56,595 nucleotides of DNA, taken from assembly GCA_016190005.1 (NCBI GenBank), contig JACPRK010000023.1:1-56595 (forward strand), read 5' to 3'. Below are positions 42,048-49,969 of this stretch, piece by piece. Numbering within the stretch: the first letter of the stretch is position 1; every line of letters begins with the position of its first letter. The notes under the pieces were generated by a model that was not told where the DNA came from, ran no database searches, and was given only the letters and a program-made list of their open reading frames with translations. This DNA is from Candidatus Wallbacteria bacterium. GTDB taxonomy: Bacteria; Muiribacteriota; UBA6191; JACPRK01. A program made the position numbers and the translations under genes.

Positions 42048-42899
42048 GTGGACGGCGACGCGGACGGGCTGCGCGGGGCGTTTGCGGAGGCTGTCGGGTG
42101 CAGCGACGAGGCGATCGACCTGGCTCGCGCTGCGCTCTTGATCGCCCAGCGGGAGTATCGGGGGCTGGACGTCGGGGCCTACATGGCGCGGATCGACGGG
42201 ATGGCGGACGCCGTCCGGTCCCGGCTGCCCAGAGGGGCGCGCGCGGACCGGATCACCTCCGAGATGAACCGCTACCTCTTCGAAGAGCTGGGCCTCAAGG
42301 GCAACGCGGCCGACTACTACGATCCGCGCAACAGCTACCTGAACGACGTGATCGACCGGAAGCTGGGGATTCCCATCACGCTCTGCATCCTCTACATGGA
42401 GGTCGGCCGGCGGCTGGGAGTGCGACTCGACGGGATCTCGTTTCCGGGCCACTTCCTGGTGAAGCTGCGGCTGCCCGACGGCGATCTCATCCTCGATCCG
42501 TACCATCGGGGGATGGTGCTGGACGAGGACGCGCTGCAGCGGCAGATCGACGAGGCGCTCAGCCCGCTGCCGGCGGCCGAGGAGCGGGTGCAGAAGTGGC
42601 TGGTATCGGCCAGCAAGAGGGACGTGCTGGCCCGGATGCTGCGCAACCTGAAGGCGATCTACACCAGCGCCAACGACCTGGAGCGCGCGCTGGGCGCCGC
42701 CGACTGGATTCTGGTGGCGACCCCGGATGTGCCCGCTGAAGTCCGCGACCGCGCGACCCTGCACGACCGGCTGCAGCACGGGCCGGCCGCTTTGACGGAC
42801 TACGTGCGTTACCTGAAGCTGGCGCCCGACGCCGACGACACCGACGAAGTCCGGGCGCGCGTGGAGCAGCTGCGCAAGAGCTTCGGCGTGTTGAACTGA
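42048..42899 (+). CDS. SirB1-family transglutaminase-like/TPR protein
   Basis: 283 residues from GTG 42048. Matches the SirB1 (UPF0162) family: YYDPRNSYLNDVIDRKLGIP, ITLCILYMEVGRRLG (candidate nucleophile Cys), DGISFPGHFLVKL (His) and LILDPYHRG (Asp), followed by TPR-like helices (RNLKAIYTSANDLERALGAA). The triad of a transglutaminase-like fold appears intact, but members have no settled biochemical role. It stands alone between divergent and convergent units. Start evidence is the TATAAT 6 nt upstream, which leaves no room for a ribosome site. Confidence 0.87.
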   Translation: MDGDADGLRGAFAEAVGCSDEAIDLARAALLIAQREYRGLDVGAYMARIDGMADAVRSRLPRGARADRITSEMNRYLFEELGLKGNAADYYDPRNSYLNDVIDRKLGIPITLCILYMEVGRRLGVRLDGISFPGHFLVKLRLPDGDLILDPYHRGMVLDEDALQRQIDEALSPLPAAEERVQKWLVSASKRDVLARMLRNLKAIYTSANDLERALGAADWILVATPDVPAEVRDRATLHDRLQHGPAALTDYVRYLKLAPDADDTDEVRARVEQLRKSFGVLN

Positions 42900-42915
42900 G
42901 AGGGCGGGGGCGGTG

Positions 42916-45333
42916 CTACTTCCGCAGGGGGAGGGTGAAGGCGCCGATGCCTTCGCGGTGGTTGACGATCAGGGCCACGATGCGTTCGGGCAGGACCACG
43001 AAGCGGACGACCTTCGGGACCAGCATCGGCAGCACGACTTTTCCGGCCGGCTCCCAGGAGACCAGGTCGCGAGAGCGGTAGAAAACGACGATGGCGGGGC
43101 CGGCGGGATGGGTGATGTCGAGCGTGACGCCGGCGACGTAGACGGTGCCGCCGGCGATGGCGACGGCGGGCTCCCACTGGAGGTACTTCTCCCGGAAGGG
43201 GACCGCGACCGTCCGGAACGCGGCGCCGTCGTCCTGGCTGACGCAGAGCCGCACGCCGGCGGGCACGGAGTAGGCGAGGGCAACGGTGCCGTTGGCGGCG
43301 GCGGCGTCGACGTCACTCTTCATGCCTTCGTCGTAGGCGACGAGACTTCGAACGGGCGCCCACGGACCCTGATCGGGGTCGAGGGTGTGAGTCCACAGGA
43401 GCGTCTTCCTGTCGTCGTTGTCTTCGAGCTGGGAGAAAGCGAGCAGGCGGCGGCCGCTGTGCAGCAGGACGGCGCAGGTCCGGGAGGCGTGCCGGTGCAC
43501 GAGCTGGGTGGAGGCCTTGCCGGAGCGAATCGTTCTGCGGGCGGAGTCGACGTCGGCCCATCGGATGCTCACGTCGTTGCCAGGTGCCCACGGGCCGAAG
43601 GTGAGCAGATCGAAGCGACCGCCGCCCGCGGGCGCCAGGCCGGGATCGTGGAGCGAGCCGGAAGTTTCGAGGGGCGGGCTCCAGGCTGGCTGGTCCGGCC
43701 GCCGGAAGCGGACCTGCACTTTCTCGCCTGCCGGTTTGGAGAGCACCCACGCTATGGCGGCGCTCGAGCCGTCGGAGGCCAGCGCGATCCTGCTGTTCGC
43801 GCCGGGGTCATCGGGGAGGGTCTGGGGCTCGGTCCAGGTGACGCCGCCGTCTGGGCTCTCGGCCGTACAGATGAGCTTCTTGGTCTCGAGGTCCTGGCGC
43901 CAGGCGGCGTAGATCGTCTCGCCGGCGGCTGCGATCACACAGGCGTTGTCGGGCTTGGCCGAATCGACATAGGTGGCCGCGCCTCCGCCGTGGTCGGCGA
44001 CGCGCCGGGTCCGGAAGGAGAGGTCGGCGCGGCCTCCGGGCCACTCGAGCGCGCCCGAGTACGCGGTGTCGGGCCTCAGTCCCGCGACCATGGCGCTCTT
44101 CGCGTTTTCGTTGATGGGGAGGCGGGACCAGGACGGTGTCGAGGAGCCGGAAGGTCCGAAGGATAGAATGAGTTGTTTTGGGACGCCGCCGGTGAGCCCG
44201 ATGCGGGCGCGGTCGTGGGAAGTCGAGACCTGGGAGACGCGCGGGGGAGTGGGCGCCGGCCTGGCCACGGGTGGTGGAGCGGGCGCCGGGGCGGGGGGAG
44301 GAGGCTCCTGGCGACGGGGCCAGGCGGCCGCCGCGGCCAGCAGCAGGGCGAGCGCCACGGCTGCGGCCATCCGGGCGCGCGCTCCGCTCTTGGGAGCTCC
44401 CACGGCCGGCGTCGCACTCGGGAGCTCGCGCGAGGAGCGGGTGCGTGCAACGGCGCTCCGGAGCTGGCCGCTGCCCCGGCTCACCCGCGTGGCCGCGCGC
44501 ACGGCCCTGGGGGCTTTCAGCGACTGGGGTGTCAGGGCCGCCAGCTCGGAGGCCAGCTGCTCGGCTGCGGGGCGGTCGGACGGCTCAGGCGCCAGGCAAC
44601 GCGCGACCAGCTGCCCGAGCGCCGGTGGAAGGGGCGAGATCAGCGGTCCCAGATCCTGGGAATCGCGTCGCAGCTGGGCCGATATCTCCTCCTGCATGTC
44701 GGCGGCGGCGAACGGACGATGGCCCACCAGCAGCTCGAAGAGGATCACGCCCAGCGCGTAGACGTCTGCGGCCGCGGTGGCGGGTCTGCCCCGGAGAACC
44801 TCCGGCGCCATGTAGCCCGGCGTGCCGAGCAGGACGCCGACCGCCGTCTTCACTGAGCCGCCCTCGCCCCCAGACTTGGCGAGACCGAAATCGGCGACCT
44901 TGACCACGTCCTCGCCGGTCAAGAGCAGGTTCTCGGGCTTGAGGTCCCGGTGGATGATGCCCGCCCTGTGGGCGTGCGCCATCGCGGCGGCGGCGGCGCC
45001 CATCCACGACACGACTTCTCGAGGGGGGCGAGCTCCCAGCCGCTCCAGACGGTCCCGGATGGACCCGCCGGTCACCAGTTCGCAGACGAGGTACGGCCGG
45101 TCCTCGGTGAACCCGGCGTCGAAGAGGGCCAGCAGGTTCGGGTGGGAGAGGCCTGCCTGGATGCGGGCTTCACGGAGGAAGCGGACACGGGTCTCCTCGG
45201 CGTCGAAGAGGCCGGGGGCCAGCACCTTGATCGCCACGTGCCGGGAGAGGCCCGTCTGAACCGCGCGGTAGACGGTGGCCGAGGCCCCGGAAGCCAGCTC
45301 GGTCTCGATCGCGTATCCGGGGATTGTGACCAC
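42916..45333 (-). CDS. Membrane Ser/Thr protein kinase with extracytoplasmic Asp-box propeller
   Basis: 805 residues from GTG 45333. Residues 5-265 are a complete Hanks-type kinase: GASATVYRAVQ, HVAIKVLAPG (ATP Lys), IIHRDLKPENLLL (catalytic Asp), VADFGLAKSGGEGG, GTPGYMAPEVLRG. A single membrane helix (AAAVALALLLAAAAAW) and a Pro-rich linker follow. The outer part has a fibronectin-like strand pattern, then a sialidase-like propeller with an Asp box SPDGGVTW and a related RSRDLVSWEP. The propeller probably senses a ligand rather than cleaving sialic acid, since no catalytic Arg triad is obvious. It is divergent from the receiver-histidine kinase at 45398. Leaderless start: TAGAAT lies 6 nt upstream. 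Confidence 0.88.
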   Translation of the reverse strand: MVTIPGYAIETELASGASATVYRAVQTGLSRHVAIKVLAPGLFDAEETRVRFLREARIQAGLSHPNLLALFDAGFTEDRPYLVCELVTGGSIRDRLERLGARPPREVVSWMGAAAAAMAHAHRAGIIHRDLKPENLLLTGEDVVKVADFGLAKSGGEGGSVKTAVGVLLGTPGYMAPEVLRGRPATAAADVYALGVILFELLVGHRPFAAADMQEEISAQLRRDSQDLGPLISPLPPALGQLVARCLAPEPSDRPAAEQLASELAALTPQSLKAPRAVRAATRVSRGSGQLRSAVARTRSSRELPSATPAVGAPKSGARARMAAAVALALLLAAAAAWPRRQEPPPPAPAPAPPPVARPAPTPPRVSQVSTSHDRARIGLTGGVPKQLILSFGPSGSSTPSWSRLPINENAKSAMVAGLRPDTAYSGALEWPGGRADLSFRTRRVADHGGGAATYVDSAKPDNACVIAAAGETIYAAWRQDLETKKLICTAESPDGGVTWTEPQTLPDDPGANSRIALASDGSSAAIAWVLSKPAGEKVQVRFRRPDQPAWSPPLETSGSLHDPGLAPAGGGRFDLLTFGPWAPGNDVSIRWADVDSARRTIRSGKASTQLVHRHASRTCAVLLHSGRRLLAFSQLEDNDDRKTLLWTHTLDPDQGPWAPVRSLVAYDEGMKSDVDAAAANGTVALAYSVPAGVRLCVSQDDGAAFRTVAVPFREKYLQWEPAVAIAGGTVYVAGVTLDITHPAGPAIVVFYRSRDLVSWEPAGKVVLPMLVPKVVRFVVLPERIVALIVNHREGIGAFTLPLRK

Positions 45334-45339
45334 GGTTCG

Positions 45340-45345
45340 ATTCTA
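45340..45345 (-). promoter_or_regulatory. -10 box TAGAAT of the Ser/Thr kinase gene
   Basis: TAGAAT (5/6) on the minus strand, 6 nt before GTG 45333; no Shine-Dalgarno can fit. Confidence 0.55.
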
Positions 45346-45383
45346 CAATCGACCTGCTTGCCATGCGGGCAGTACTGCGGGTG

Positions 45384-45389
45384 TATGAT
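45384..45389 (+). promoter_or_regulatory. -10 box TATGAT of the receiver-histidine kinase gene
   Basis: TATGAT (5/6), 8 nt before GTG 45398. The two divergent -10 boxes lie 38 nt apart within a 64-nt intergenic space, so the -35 regions overlap. Confidence 0.5.
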
Positions 45390-45397
45390 GGCATGGG

Positions 45398-46567
45398 GTG
45401 GGGTTGGAGAAGCGCGACGTGCACCCATCGACAGATGGCGCAGGAAAGGCCAGACCGCGAATCCTGGTAGTCGACGACGATCCCGGCGTCCGGATGGTCC
45501 TGCGCGCTTACCTCGAAATCACTTATGAAGTAGTCGAAGCCGAGGAAGGGCAGCAGGCGCTGGACCTGATGCTGCAGCAGTCGATGGACCTGGTGCTGCT
45601 GGACGTCAAGATGCCGGGAATGTCCGGTTACGACCTCTGCAGGATGCTGAAGGGGCGCACGGCAGAGGAGTTTCTGCCGGTGCTGCTGCTGTCGGCGCTC
45701 GACCAGCAAGAGAGCCGCAACGAGGGGCTGGCGGCCGGGGCCGACGACTTCCTTTCCAAGCCGGTCGACCGTCGGGAGCTGTTGTTGCGTGTGGCTGCGT
45801 TCCTGAAGATTCGGGAGCAGGCCGGGCTGATCCGCCGGCAGCTGGCCGACTTGAAGCGGGTCCAGTACCTCAAGGACTACCTGTTCAAGCTGATCGTGCA
45901 CGATTTGCGGAACCCGCTGGCGAGCGTGGAGGGGTTCCTCAAGCTGCTGAAGGACGAGCTGCCGGCCGGGTTCGAGCGGGAACTGGGGAACTACCTGGAT
46001 CGGGCGCTGGAAGGGACCGCGGATCTCTCGGAGATCCTGGAGGGGGTGGCCGAGGTCTACGTTTTGGAGGAGGGCAAGAGGGCCCTGGCGCCCGAGGAAG
46101 TTCCGGTCAAGCTGATTCTCAACGAAGCGTCGCAGGCGATGGCCGGGGCCGCCGAGCGGGTCGGGGCCGAGATACGCGTTGCGGTGGAGGGCGACACGGT
46201 GGTGATGGTGGACCGAAAGCTGGCCCGGCGGTGCGTGGAGAACCTGATGGACAACGCGCTCACCTACTCATGCGCGGATGACGCCGTACTGGTGCTGGCG
46301 CGTCCAGAGGGGAGGGGCGCGGTGATCGAAGTGCTCGATAGGGGCCCGGGCATCCCCGACGAGCTGAAGGGTTCGCTCTTCGAGAAGTTCGGGTCGGTGG
46401 AGGGCTGGATGACCGCATCGAGGCGCGGGGTCGGCCTGGGGCTGCACCTGGTGAAGCTGGTCGTGAGCGCGCACAACGGTACCGTGTCGGTGCACGACCG
46501 GGAGGGTGGGGGCAGTATCTTCCGGCTCTGGTTTCCGGGACCGGGCGGGGGGGGGAGTAGACAGTAG
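45398..46567 (+). CDS. Receiver-histidine kinase (REC-HisKA-HATPase)
   Basis: 389 residues from GTG 45398. An N-terminal receiver (ILVVDDDPGVRMVL, phospho-acceptor Asp69 in LLDVKMPGMSG, FLSKPVDRREL) is joined by a short coiled helix to a HisKA domain with His168 in LIVHDLRNPLASVEG. A HATPase follows: NLMDNALTYSCADD, VLDRGPGIPDELKGSLFEKF, RRGVGLGLHLVKLVV. No membrane segment, so it is cytoplasmic and probably receives phosphate from another kinase before signalling on. The last residues (SRQ) and the stop are made by the CAGTAGA repeat; the Gly run before it is also repeat-edge sequence. Confidence 0.9.
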   Translation: MGLEKRDVHPSTDGAGKARPRILVVDDDPGVRMVLRAYLEITYEVVEAEEGQQALDLMLQQSMDLVLLDVKMPGMSGYDLCRMLKGRTAEEFLPVLLLSALDQQESRNEGLAAGADDFLSKPVDRRELLLRVAAFLKIREQAGLIRRQLADLKRVQYLKDYLFKLIVHDLRNPLASVEGFLKLLKDELPAGFERELGNYLDRALEGTADLSEILEGVAEVYVLEEGKRALAPEEVPVKLILNEASQAMAGAAERVGAEIRVAVEGDTVVMVDRKLARRCVENLMDNALTYSCADDAVLVLARPEGRGAVIEVLDRGPGIPDELKGSLFEKFGSVEGWMTASRRGVGLGLHLVKLVVSAHNGTVSVHDREGGGSIFRLWFPGPGGGGSRQ

Positions 46568-46588
46568 ACAGTAGACAGTATACAGTAG
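46556..46588. repeat. CAGTAGA-type tandem repeat at the kinase stop codon
   Basis: AGTAGACAGTAGACAGTAGA followed by CAGTATACAGTAG. The stop codon TAG of the receiver-histidine kinase (46565-46567) is inside it. Confidence 0.85.
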
Positions 46589-46609
46589 GGGGGCGCGGGC
46601 GCGGCTGCC

Positions 46610-46665
46610 CCCCGCTCACCCTGAGCCTGTCGAAGGGTCATCCTGAGCTTGTCGAAGGATGCCCC
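46610..46665. repeat. Dispersed palindromic repeat, two direct copies
   Basis: CTCACCCTGAGCCTGTCGAA GGG and TCATCCTGAGCTTGTCGAAG GA in tandem, complement-strand orientation of the core element. Between the convergent kinase and porin genes. Confidence 0.85.
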
Positions 46666-46677
46666 CCCAGGCGTGTT

Positions 46678-46700
46678 CCGTCTCGATTCGCGATTCTCGA
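46678..46700. repeat. Short GATTCTCGA-type repeat
   Basis: CGTCTCGATTCGCGATTCTC GAG, a copy of the GAGAATC family in the opposite orientation, just beyond the porin terminator. Confidence 0.6.
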
Positions 46701-46705
46701 GAAAG

Positions 46706-46739
46706 GAAAAACCCCCGGGGCTCTTGCGAGTCCCGGGGG
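46706..46739 (-). terminator. Rho-independent terminator of the SLH porin
   Basis: A 12-bp GC-rich stem (CCCCCGGGGCTC with one G-T pair) and loop TTGC, followed on the minus strand by TTTTT. It lies about 30 nt after the porin stop codon. The strongest terminator in the window. Confidence 0.9.
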
Positions 46740-46769
46740 AGACAGTAGCGGTCCTTCAGGAGGACGAGA

Positions 46770-48482
46770 CTAGAAGCGAACCTTGTAGTTGAGCTGGACC
46801 AGGTCGTCGTCGACGTCCACGTTGTTGATCGTCTTGCCCGTGGCGACGGCCACTGCGGAGCCAGCGACGGCCTTGCCCTTGGTCTCGGGAGTCGAGTACT
46901 CCAGCTGGAGCATGCTGTTGGAGCTGACGTGGTGGTTCCACCCGACAGTCAACACCTTACCGGTGAGCTCAGCGGCGCCGAAGTCGTCCTTGATGTCCTC
47001 GTATCGGACCGTGGCGTTGTTGTCGTCGCTGAACCGGTAGTTGACGAGCAGGCTGTAGGCGCTGCTGTCGAGGCTCGGGAACGACCCCGTGGCCGCCAGG
47101 GCCGGAAGGAGCGGATTGGCATAGGCCGCCGCACCGAAACCGACGCGAGCGCCGCCGACTGCTGTGGCGGTCGCGCTGTCGCTGCTGGCCCGGTAGACGC
47201 TTCCCATGAAGCCCCAGTCCTCCCAGCCCCACCAGCCGGCGTTGAACTGCAGGCCCTGCCAGGAGTTGCTGGCGACGCCGTCGGTGCGCAGGTCGGAGCC
47301 ACTGGTGAAGTAACCGGCATCCCACCGGAAGCCGCCGTTGTACTTGTCGCCGGCCCAGACGAAAGCGCCGATGTTGTCCTGGATCGCCGCGCCGGTGCCG
47401 TTGTTGTCGATGCTCTGGGGGCTGTCGCCGTAGACGGCCCGGCCGAGGACGGCCGCGCCGCCGGAGAGCTGCCGCCAGGCCAGGAGCGAACCGTCACGAG
47501 TGGTGCCGACGAACGGCGAGCTCGTGGCGCCGACCTGCCACTGGAAGCAGGAGTCCTTGGGCTGCCAGAGCGACGCGCCGACGTTGCGCACGGCTTCCCA
47601 GGTTGCATCCTGGAAGGACGGGCTGATCGTCAGATCGAGCGACCTGGAGCCGAACCGGAGCTGGTTGGGGTAGTCGACCATCTCGGGATTTCGCTCCCGG
47701 GAGAAGGGAAGGGCGAACGTACCGACCCTGACCCGGACGTCGCCGTCGAGCAGCCAGCGCTCCATGTCGACGTAGGCCTCGTTGATCTGGACGTTGTTGG
47801 CACTGGCGAAGGCGCTGTCCTGGTCGGCGTCGAAGTCCATCTGCAGGTGCAGGTAGTAGTCATCGTCGAAGTGCCGATCGAAGCCGACGGATGTCTGCGC
47901 CATGTTGAAGAAGGTGCGGCTCTTGCCCTTGCCGGCGCCGCCATTCGGCACGCGGCCGATGTAGCGCTGGATGGGGCCCGTGGCGGCCGGAGCCGCGCCG
48001 CGGCCCTGGGCCGCCGTGGGGTCGTCACCGGTCATCACCAGGCGGCCTTGCAGCAACCCGCTGATTCCGGCCTTGGCGCCGCCGGCCGCGTAGTCCCTCT
48101 TGAGGCCGTCGACGTCCTTCTTCATGTCGGCCAGGCCCTCTTCGAGGCTGGAGACCTTCACGTTGAGGAGCGCCAGCTCGTCGGCGAACTCGATCACGAG
48201 CGCCTCGAGGTTCTGGATGTCCTTCTTGCTGTGCTTGCCGCCGCCCGAGCCCATCTTGTCGAGCATCCGGGCGACGATGACGGCCATCTGGTAGCGCGTC
48301 ACGGTCTTGCCGCCGCCGAACTTGCTGTCGTGCGTCGACAAGATTCCGGCCTCGAGCGAGCGCTCGACGGCCTTGTAGGCCCAGTGGTCCTTCGGGACGT
48401 CCGAGAACGGGTTCGCCGCGAAGGCCGGTGTCGCCATCGACATTGCAAAGGCGACGATCATGGATTTGGTAAACCGCTTCAT
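46770..48482 (-). CDS. Outer-membrane porin with N-terminal SLH domain (OmpM/SlpA type)
   Basis: 570 residues from ATG 48482, 7 nt after GGAGG. Signal peptide (SMIVAFAMSMATPAFA), then an SLH domain (FSDVPKDHWAYKAVERSLEA, VTRYQMAVIVARML), which in OmpM-type proteins binds wall-linked polymer. A coiled-coil stalk follows (IEFADELALLNVKVSSLEEG), then about 400 residues of beta-barrel strands ending in the outer-membrane signature VQLNYKVRF with C-terminal Phe. It would tether the outer membrane and let solutes pass. An in-frame ATG at 48635 with an excellent AAAGGAGGTG site would add 51 residues before the signal peptide; see findings. A strong terminator follows. Confidence 0.92.
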   Translation of the reverse strand: MKRFTKSMIVAFAMSMATPAFAANPFSDVPKDHWAYKAVERSLEAGILSTHDSKFGGGKTVTRYQMAVIVARMLDKMGSGGGKHSKKDIQNLEALVIEFADELALLNVKVSSLEEGLADMKKDVDGLKRDYAAGGAKAGISGLLQGRLVMTGDDPTAAQGRGAAPAATGPIQRYIGRVPNGGAGKGKSRTFFNMAQTSVGFDRHFDDDYYLHLQMDFDADQDSAFASANNVQINEAYVDMERWLLDGDVRVRVGTFALPFSRERNPEMVDYPNQLRFGSRSLDLTISPSFQDATWEAVRNVGASLWQPKDSCFQWQVGATSSPFVGTTRDGSLLAWRQLSGGAAVLGRAVYGDSPQSIDNNGTGAAIQDNIGAFVWAGDKYNGGFRWDAGYFTSGSDLRTDGVASNSWQGLQFNAGWWGWEDWGFMGSVYRASSDSATATAVGGARVGFGAAAYANPLLPALAATGSFPSLDSSAYSLLVNYRFSDDNNATVRYEDIKDDFGAAELTGKVLTVGWNHHVSSNSMLQLEYSTPETKGKAVAGSAVAVATGKTINNVDVDDDLVQLNYKVRF

Positions 48483-48639
48483 CAAATTTCCTCCGTTGAG
48501 TGGCAAGCCCCTGGTCACGGAGTCGGCGGCGAAGTGTCCACGTTTCCTTCGGTCGCTTCGTCCTTCGAGAGGCTGGCGTTCATCATCGATTGAGATTCCC
48601 GTGTGGTTACCCTGGTTGGCTCCTGCCGGATTCATTGCT

Positions 48640-48650
48640 CACACCTCCTT
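48640..48650 (-). promoter_or_regulatory. Strong Shine-Dalgarno of the alternative porin start
   Basis: AAAGGAGGTGT on the minus strand, 8 nt before ATG 48635. It is the best anti-16S match in the window and is in frame with the porin through 51 codons without a stop. Confidence 0.7.
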
Positions 48651-48676
48651 TCACCGGCCGAATCGGATGGACCGAC

Positions 48677-48693
48677 CCGGGTCGACGACCCGG
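48677..48693 (-). promoter_or_regulatory. Hairpin in the porin leader region
   Basis: CCGGGTC-GAC-GACCCGG is a perfect 7-bp stem with a 3-nt loop, 40 nt before the AAAGGAGGTG site. A 10-bp perfect palindrome TCATTAATGA lies at 48737-48746 in an AT-rich patch, likely promoter or operator sequence. The rest of 48483-48937 shows no other gene. Confidence 0.45.
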
Positions 48694-48937
48694 ACCACAC
48701 GCAGTGAGTGCCATGGCCCTGTTGTCGTCGTGCGATTCATTAATGAGCCTTGGCCTCCGCGTCAAAGCAGCGGCGAAACCGGCCAGTTCCGCGCCCAAAG
48801 GAGGGTCTGGCCGCAAGCGGCATCGGCACGGGCACGGCGCCGCGGACGGCACAAATCCGGCCGTTCGCGATGCGACCGCGTCTTCCCGGATCGCCCCCGC
48901 GGCGCCCGTTTTTGATCGATTCCCCCCCTGGGCCGAC

Positions 48938-49708
48938 TCAGGGGGCGGCGAAGTACTCGTCGGCGCCTTCGAGGACGCTCGAGATGAAGGACCAGACCTC
49001 GTTCTCGACCCGCTCCCGTTCGAAGTCGAGCGTGATGACGTGGTAGCTGTTCTCGAGTACCAGCTTCTTTTTGGATCGCGAGGCGGACTCCTCGATCAGA
49101 ATCTGAGCGTCCTCCACCGGAACCGTGTGGTCGTCCTTCGCGTGGATGACCAGGAGCGGGCAGTCGACTTCAGGGAGGTCCTCGCGGACGTGACGGTTGA
49201 GCCGCACCAACTCGTGGACGCCCCAGGTCGGCCAGACGTCGTAGCCGGTAAAGGTTCCCTTGGCGGTCGGGTCCTTGATGTCCTCGCCCCCGCGCTTCGG
49301 ATCGAACGGCATCACGTGCTTCACGAAGCCGACGAAGGGGACTCGCCAGTCCTTTGGGCGAAGGCCCGTGGCCAGGGTCGCGACGCCATCCACCGGATGG
49401 TGCGCCGCCAGGTGCAGCGCCAGCGCGCCGCCCATCGAGAGCCCCGAGGCGAAGACCCGGCCGCAGTCCTTACGCAGCTCCTCCAGGGAACAGCGGACCG
49501 TCCGGTACCACTCCTGCCACGTCACCTTGTTCAGCTCTGCCGGCTCCGACGCGTGCCCGGGCAAGAGCGGAGCCAGCACGGTCATGCCCCGCGCATTCAG
49601 GAAATCGCCCAGAGGTCGCATATCGGCCGGCGACCCCGTGAACCCGTGGATCAGGAGGATTCCTGCGTCCCCCCCCGCGAGCCGGAATGGCTGTTGCTGC
49701 TGCAGCAC
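48938..49708 (-). CDS. Alpha/beta hydrolase (carboxylesterase/monoglyceride-lipase-like)
   Basis: 256 residues from GTG 49708. AGILLIHGFTGSPADMRPLG holds the oxyanion HGFTG; FASGLSMGGALAL holds the nucleophile Ser in GLSMGG; LLVIHAKDDHTVPVEDA carries the acid Asp; and LENSYHVITLDFERE the catalytic His. This is the pattern of Bacillus Est30-type carboxylesterases and monoacylglycerol lipases, which cut medium-chain esters. No signal peptide, so it is cytoplasmic. Longer readings run into the 42-bp repeat array and are rejected. TAGAGT lies 7 nt before the GTG, again a leaderless arrangement. Confidence 0.9.
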   Translation of the reverse strand: MLQQQQPFRLAGGDAGILLIHGFTGSPADMRPLGDFLNARGMTVLAPLLPGHASEPAELNKVTWQEWYRTVRCSLEELRKDCGRVFASGLSMGGALALHLAAHHPVDGVATLATGLRPKDWRVPFVGFVKHVMPFDPKRGGEDIKDPTAKGTFTGYDVWPTWGVHELVRLNRHVREDLPEVDCPLLVIHAKDDHTVPVEDAQILIEESASRSKKKLVLENSYHVITLDFERERVENEVWSFISSVLEGADEYFAAP

Positions 49709-49715
49709 GGCCGCG

Positions 49716-49721
49716 ACTCTA
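49716..49721 (-). promoter_or_regulatory. -10-like TAGAGT of the esterase gene
   Basis: TAGAGT (4/6) on the minus strand, 7 nt before GTG 49708. The -35 zone would fall in the adjacent GAGAATC repeat. Confidence 0.4.
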
Positions 49722-49723
49722 GC

Positions 49724-49752
49724 ATGAGAATCGAGAATCGAGAATCGAGAAG
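49724..49752. repeat. GAGAATC-type tandem repeat
   Basis: ATGAGAATCGAGAATCGAGA ATCGAGAAG, the 8-bp unit GAGAATCx repeated. Same family as 23592-23646. Confidence 0.85.
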
Positions 49753-49760
49753 GGGGCGTC

Positions 49761-49950
49761 CTTCGACACGACCGCTTTGCGGTCTGCTCAGGATGAGCGG
49801 GGCTTCGACACGACCGCTTTGCGGTCTGCTCAGGATGAGCGGGGCTTCGACACGACCGCTTCGCGGTCTGCTCAGGATGAGCGGGGCTTCGACACGACCG
49901 CTTCGCGGTCTGCTCAGGATGACCCTTCGACAAGCTCAGGATGAGCGGGG
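49761..49950. repeat. 42-bp tandem array of the hairpin-bearing dispersed repeat
   Basis: Four copies at exact 42-bp spacing start at 49761, 49803, 49845 and 49887. A short hairpin-less copy (TTCGACAAGCTCAGGATGAG) follows from 49923. Each long unit is CTTCGACAC, hairpin GACCGC-TTT/TTC-GCGGTC, then TGCTCAGGATGAGCGGGG. The loop is TTT in the first two copies and TTC in the next two. Confidence 0.92.
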
Positions 49951-49969
49951 CGGGTGGGAGGTCGTGACC

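Noticed and set aside
43400..44400. Functional sialidase in the Ser/Thr kinase C-terminus
   Set aside because: Only the Asp box and propeller pattern are seen; no Arg triad or Tyr/Glu active site is evident, so it is read as a sensor.
49761..49950. Possible CRISPR array (regular 42-bp repeats)
   Set aside because: The units are contiguous, with no spacers between them, and there is no cas gene in the window. It is a tandem repeat.
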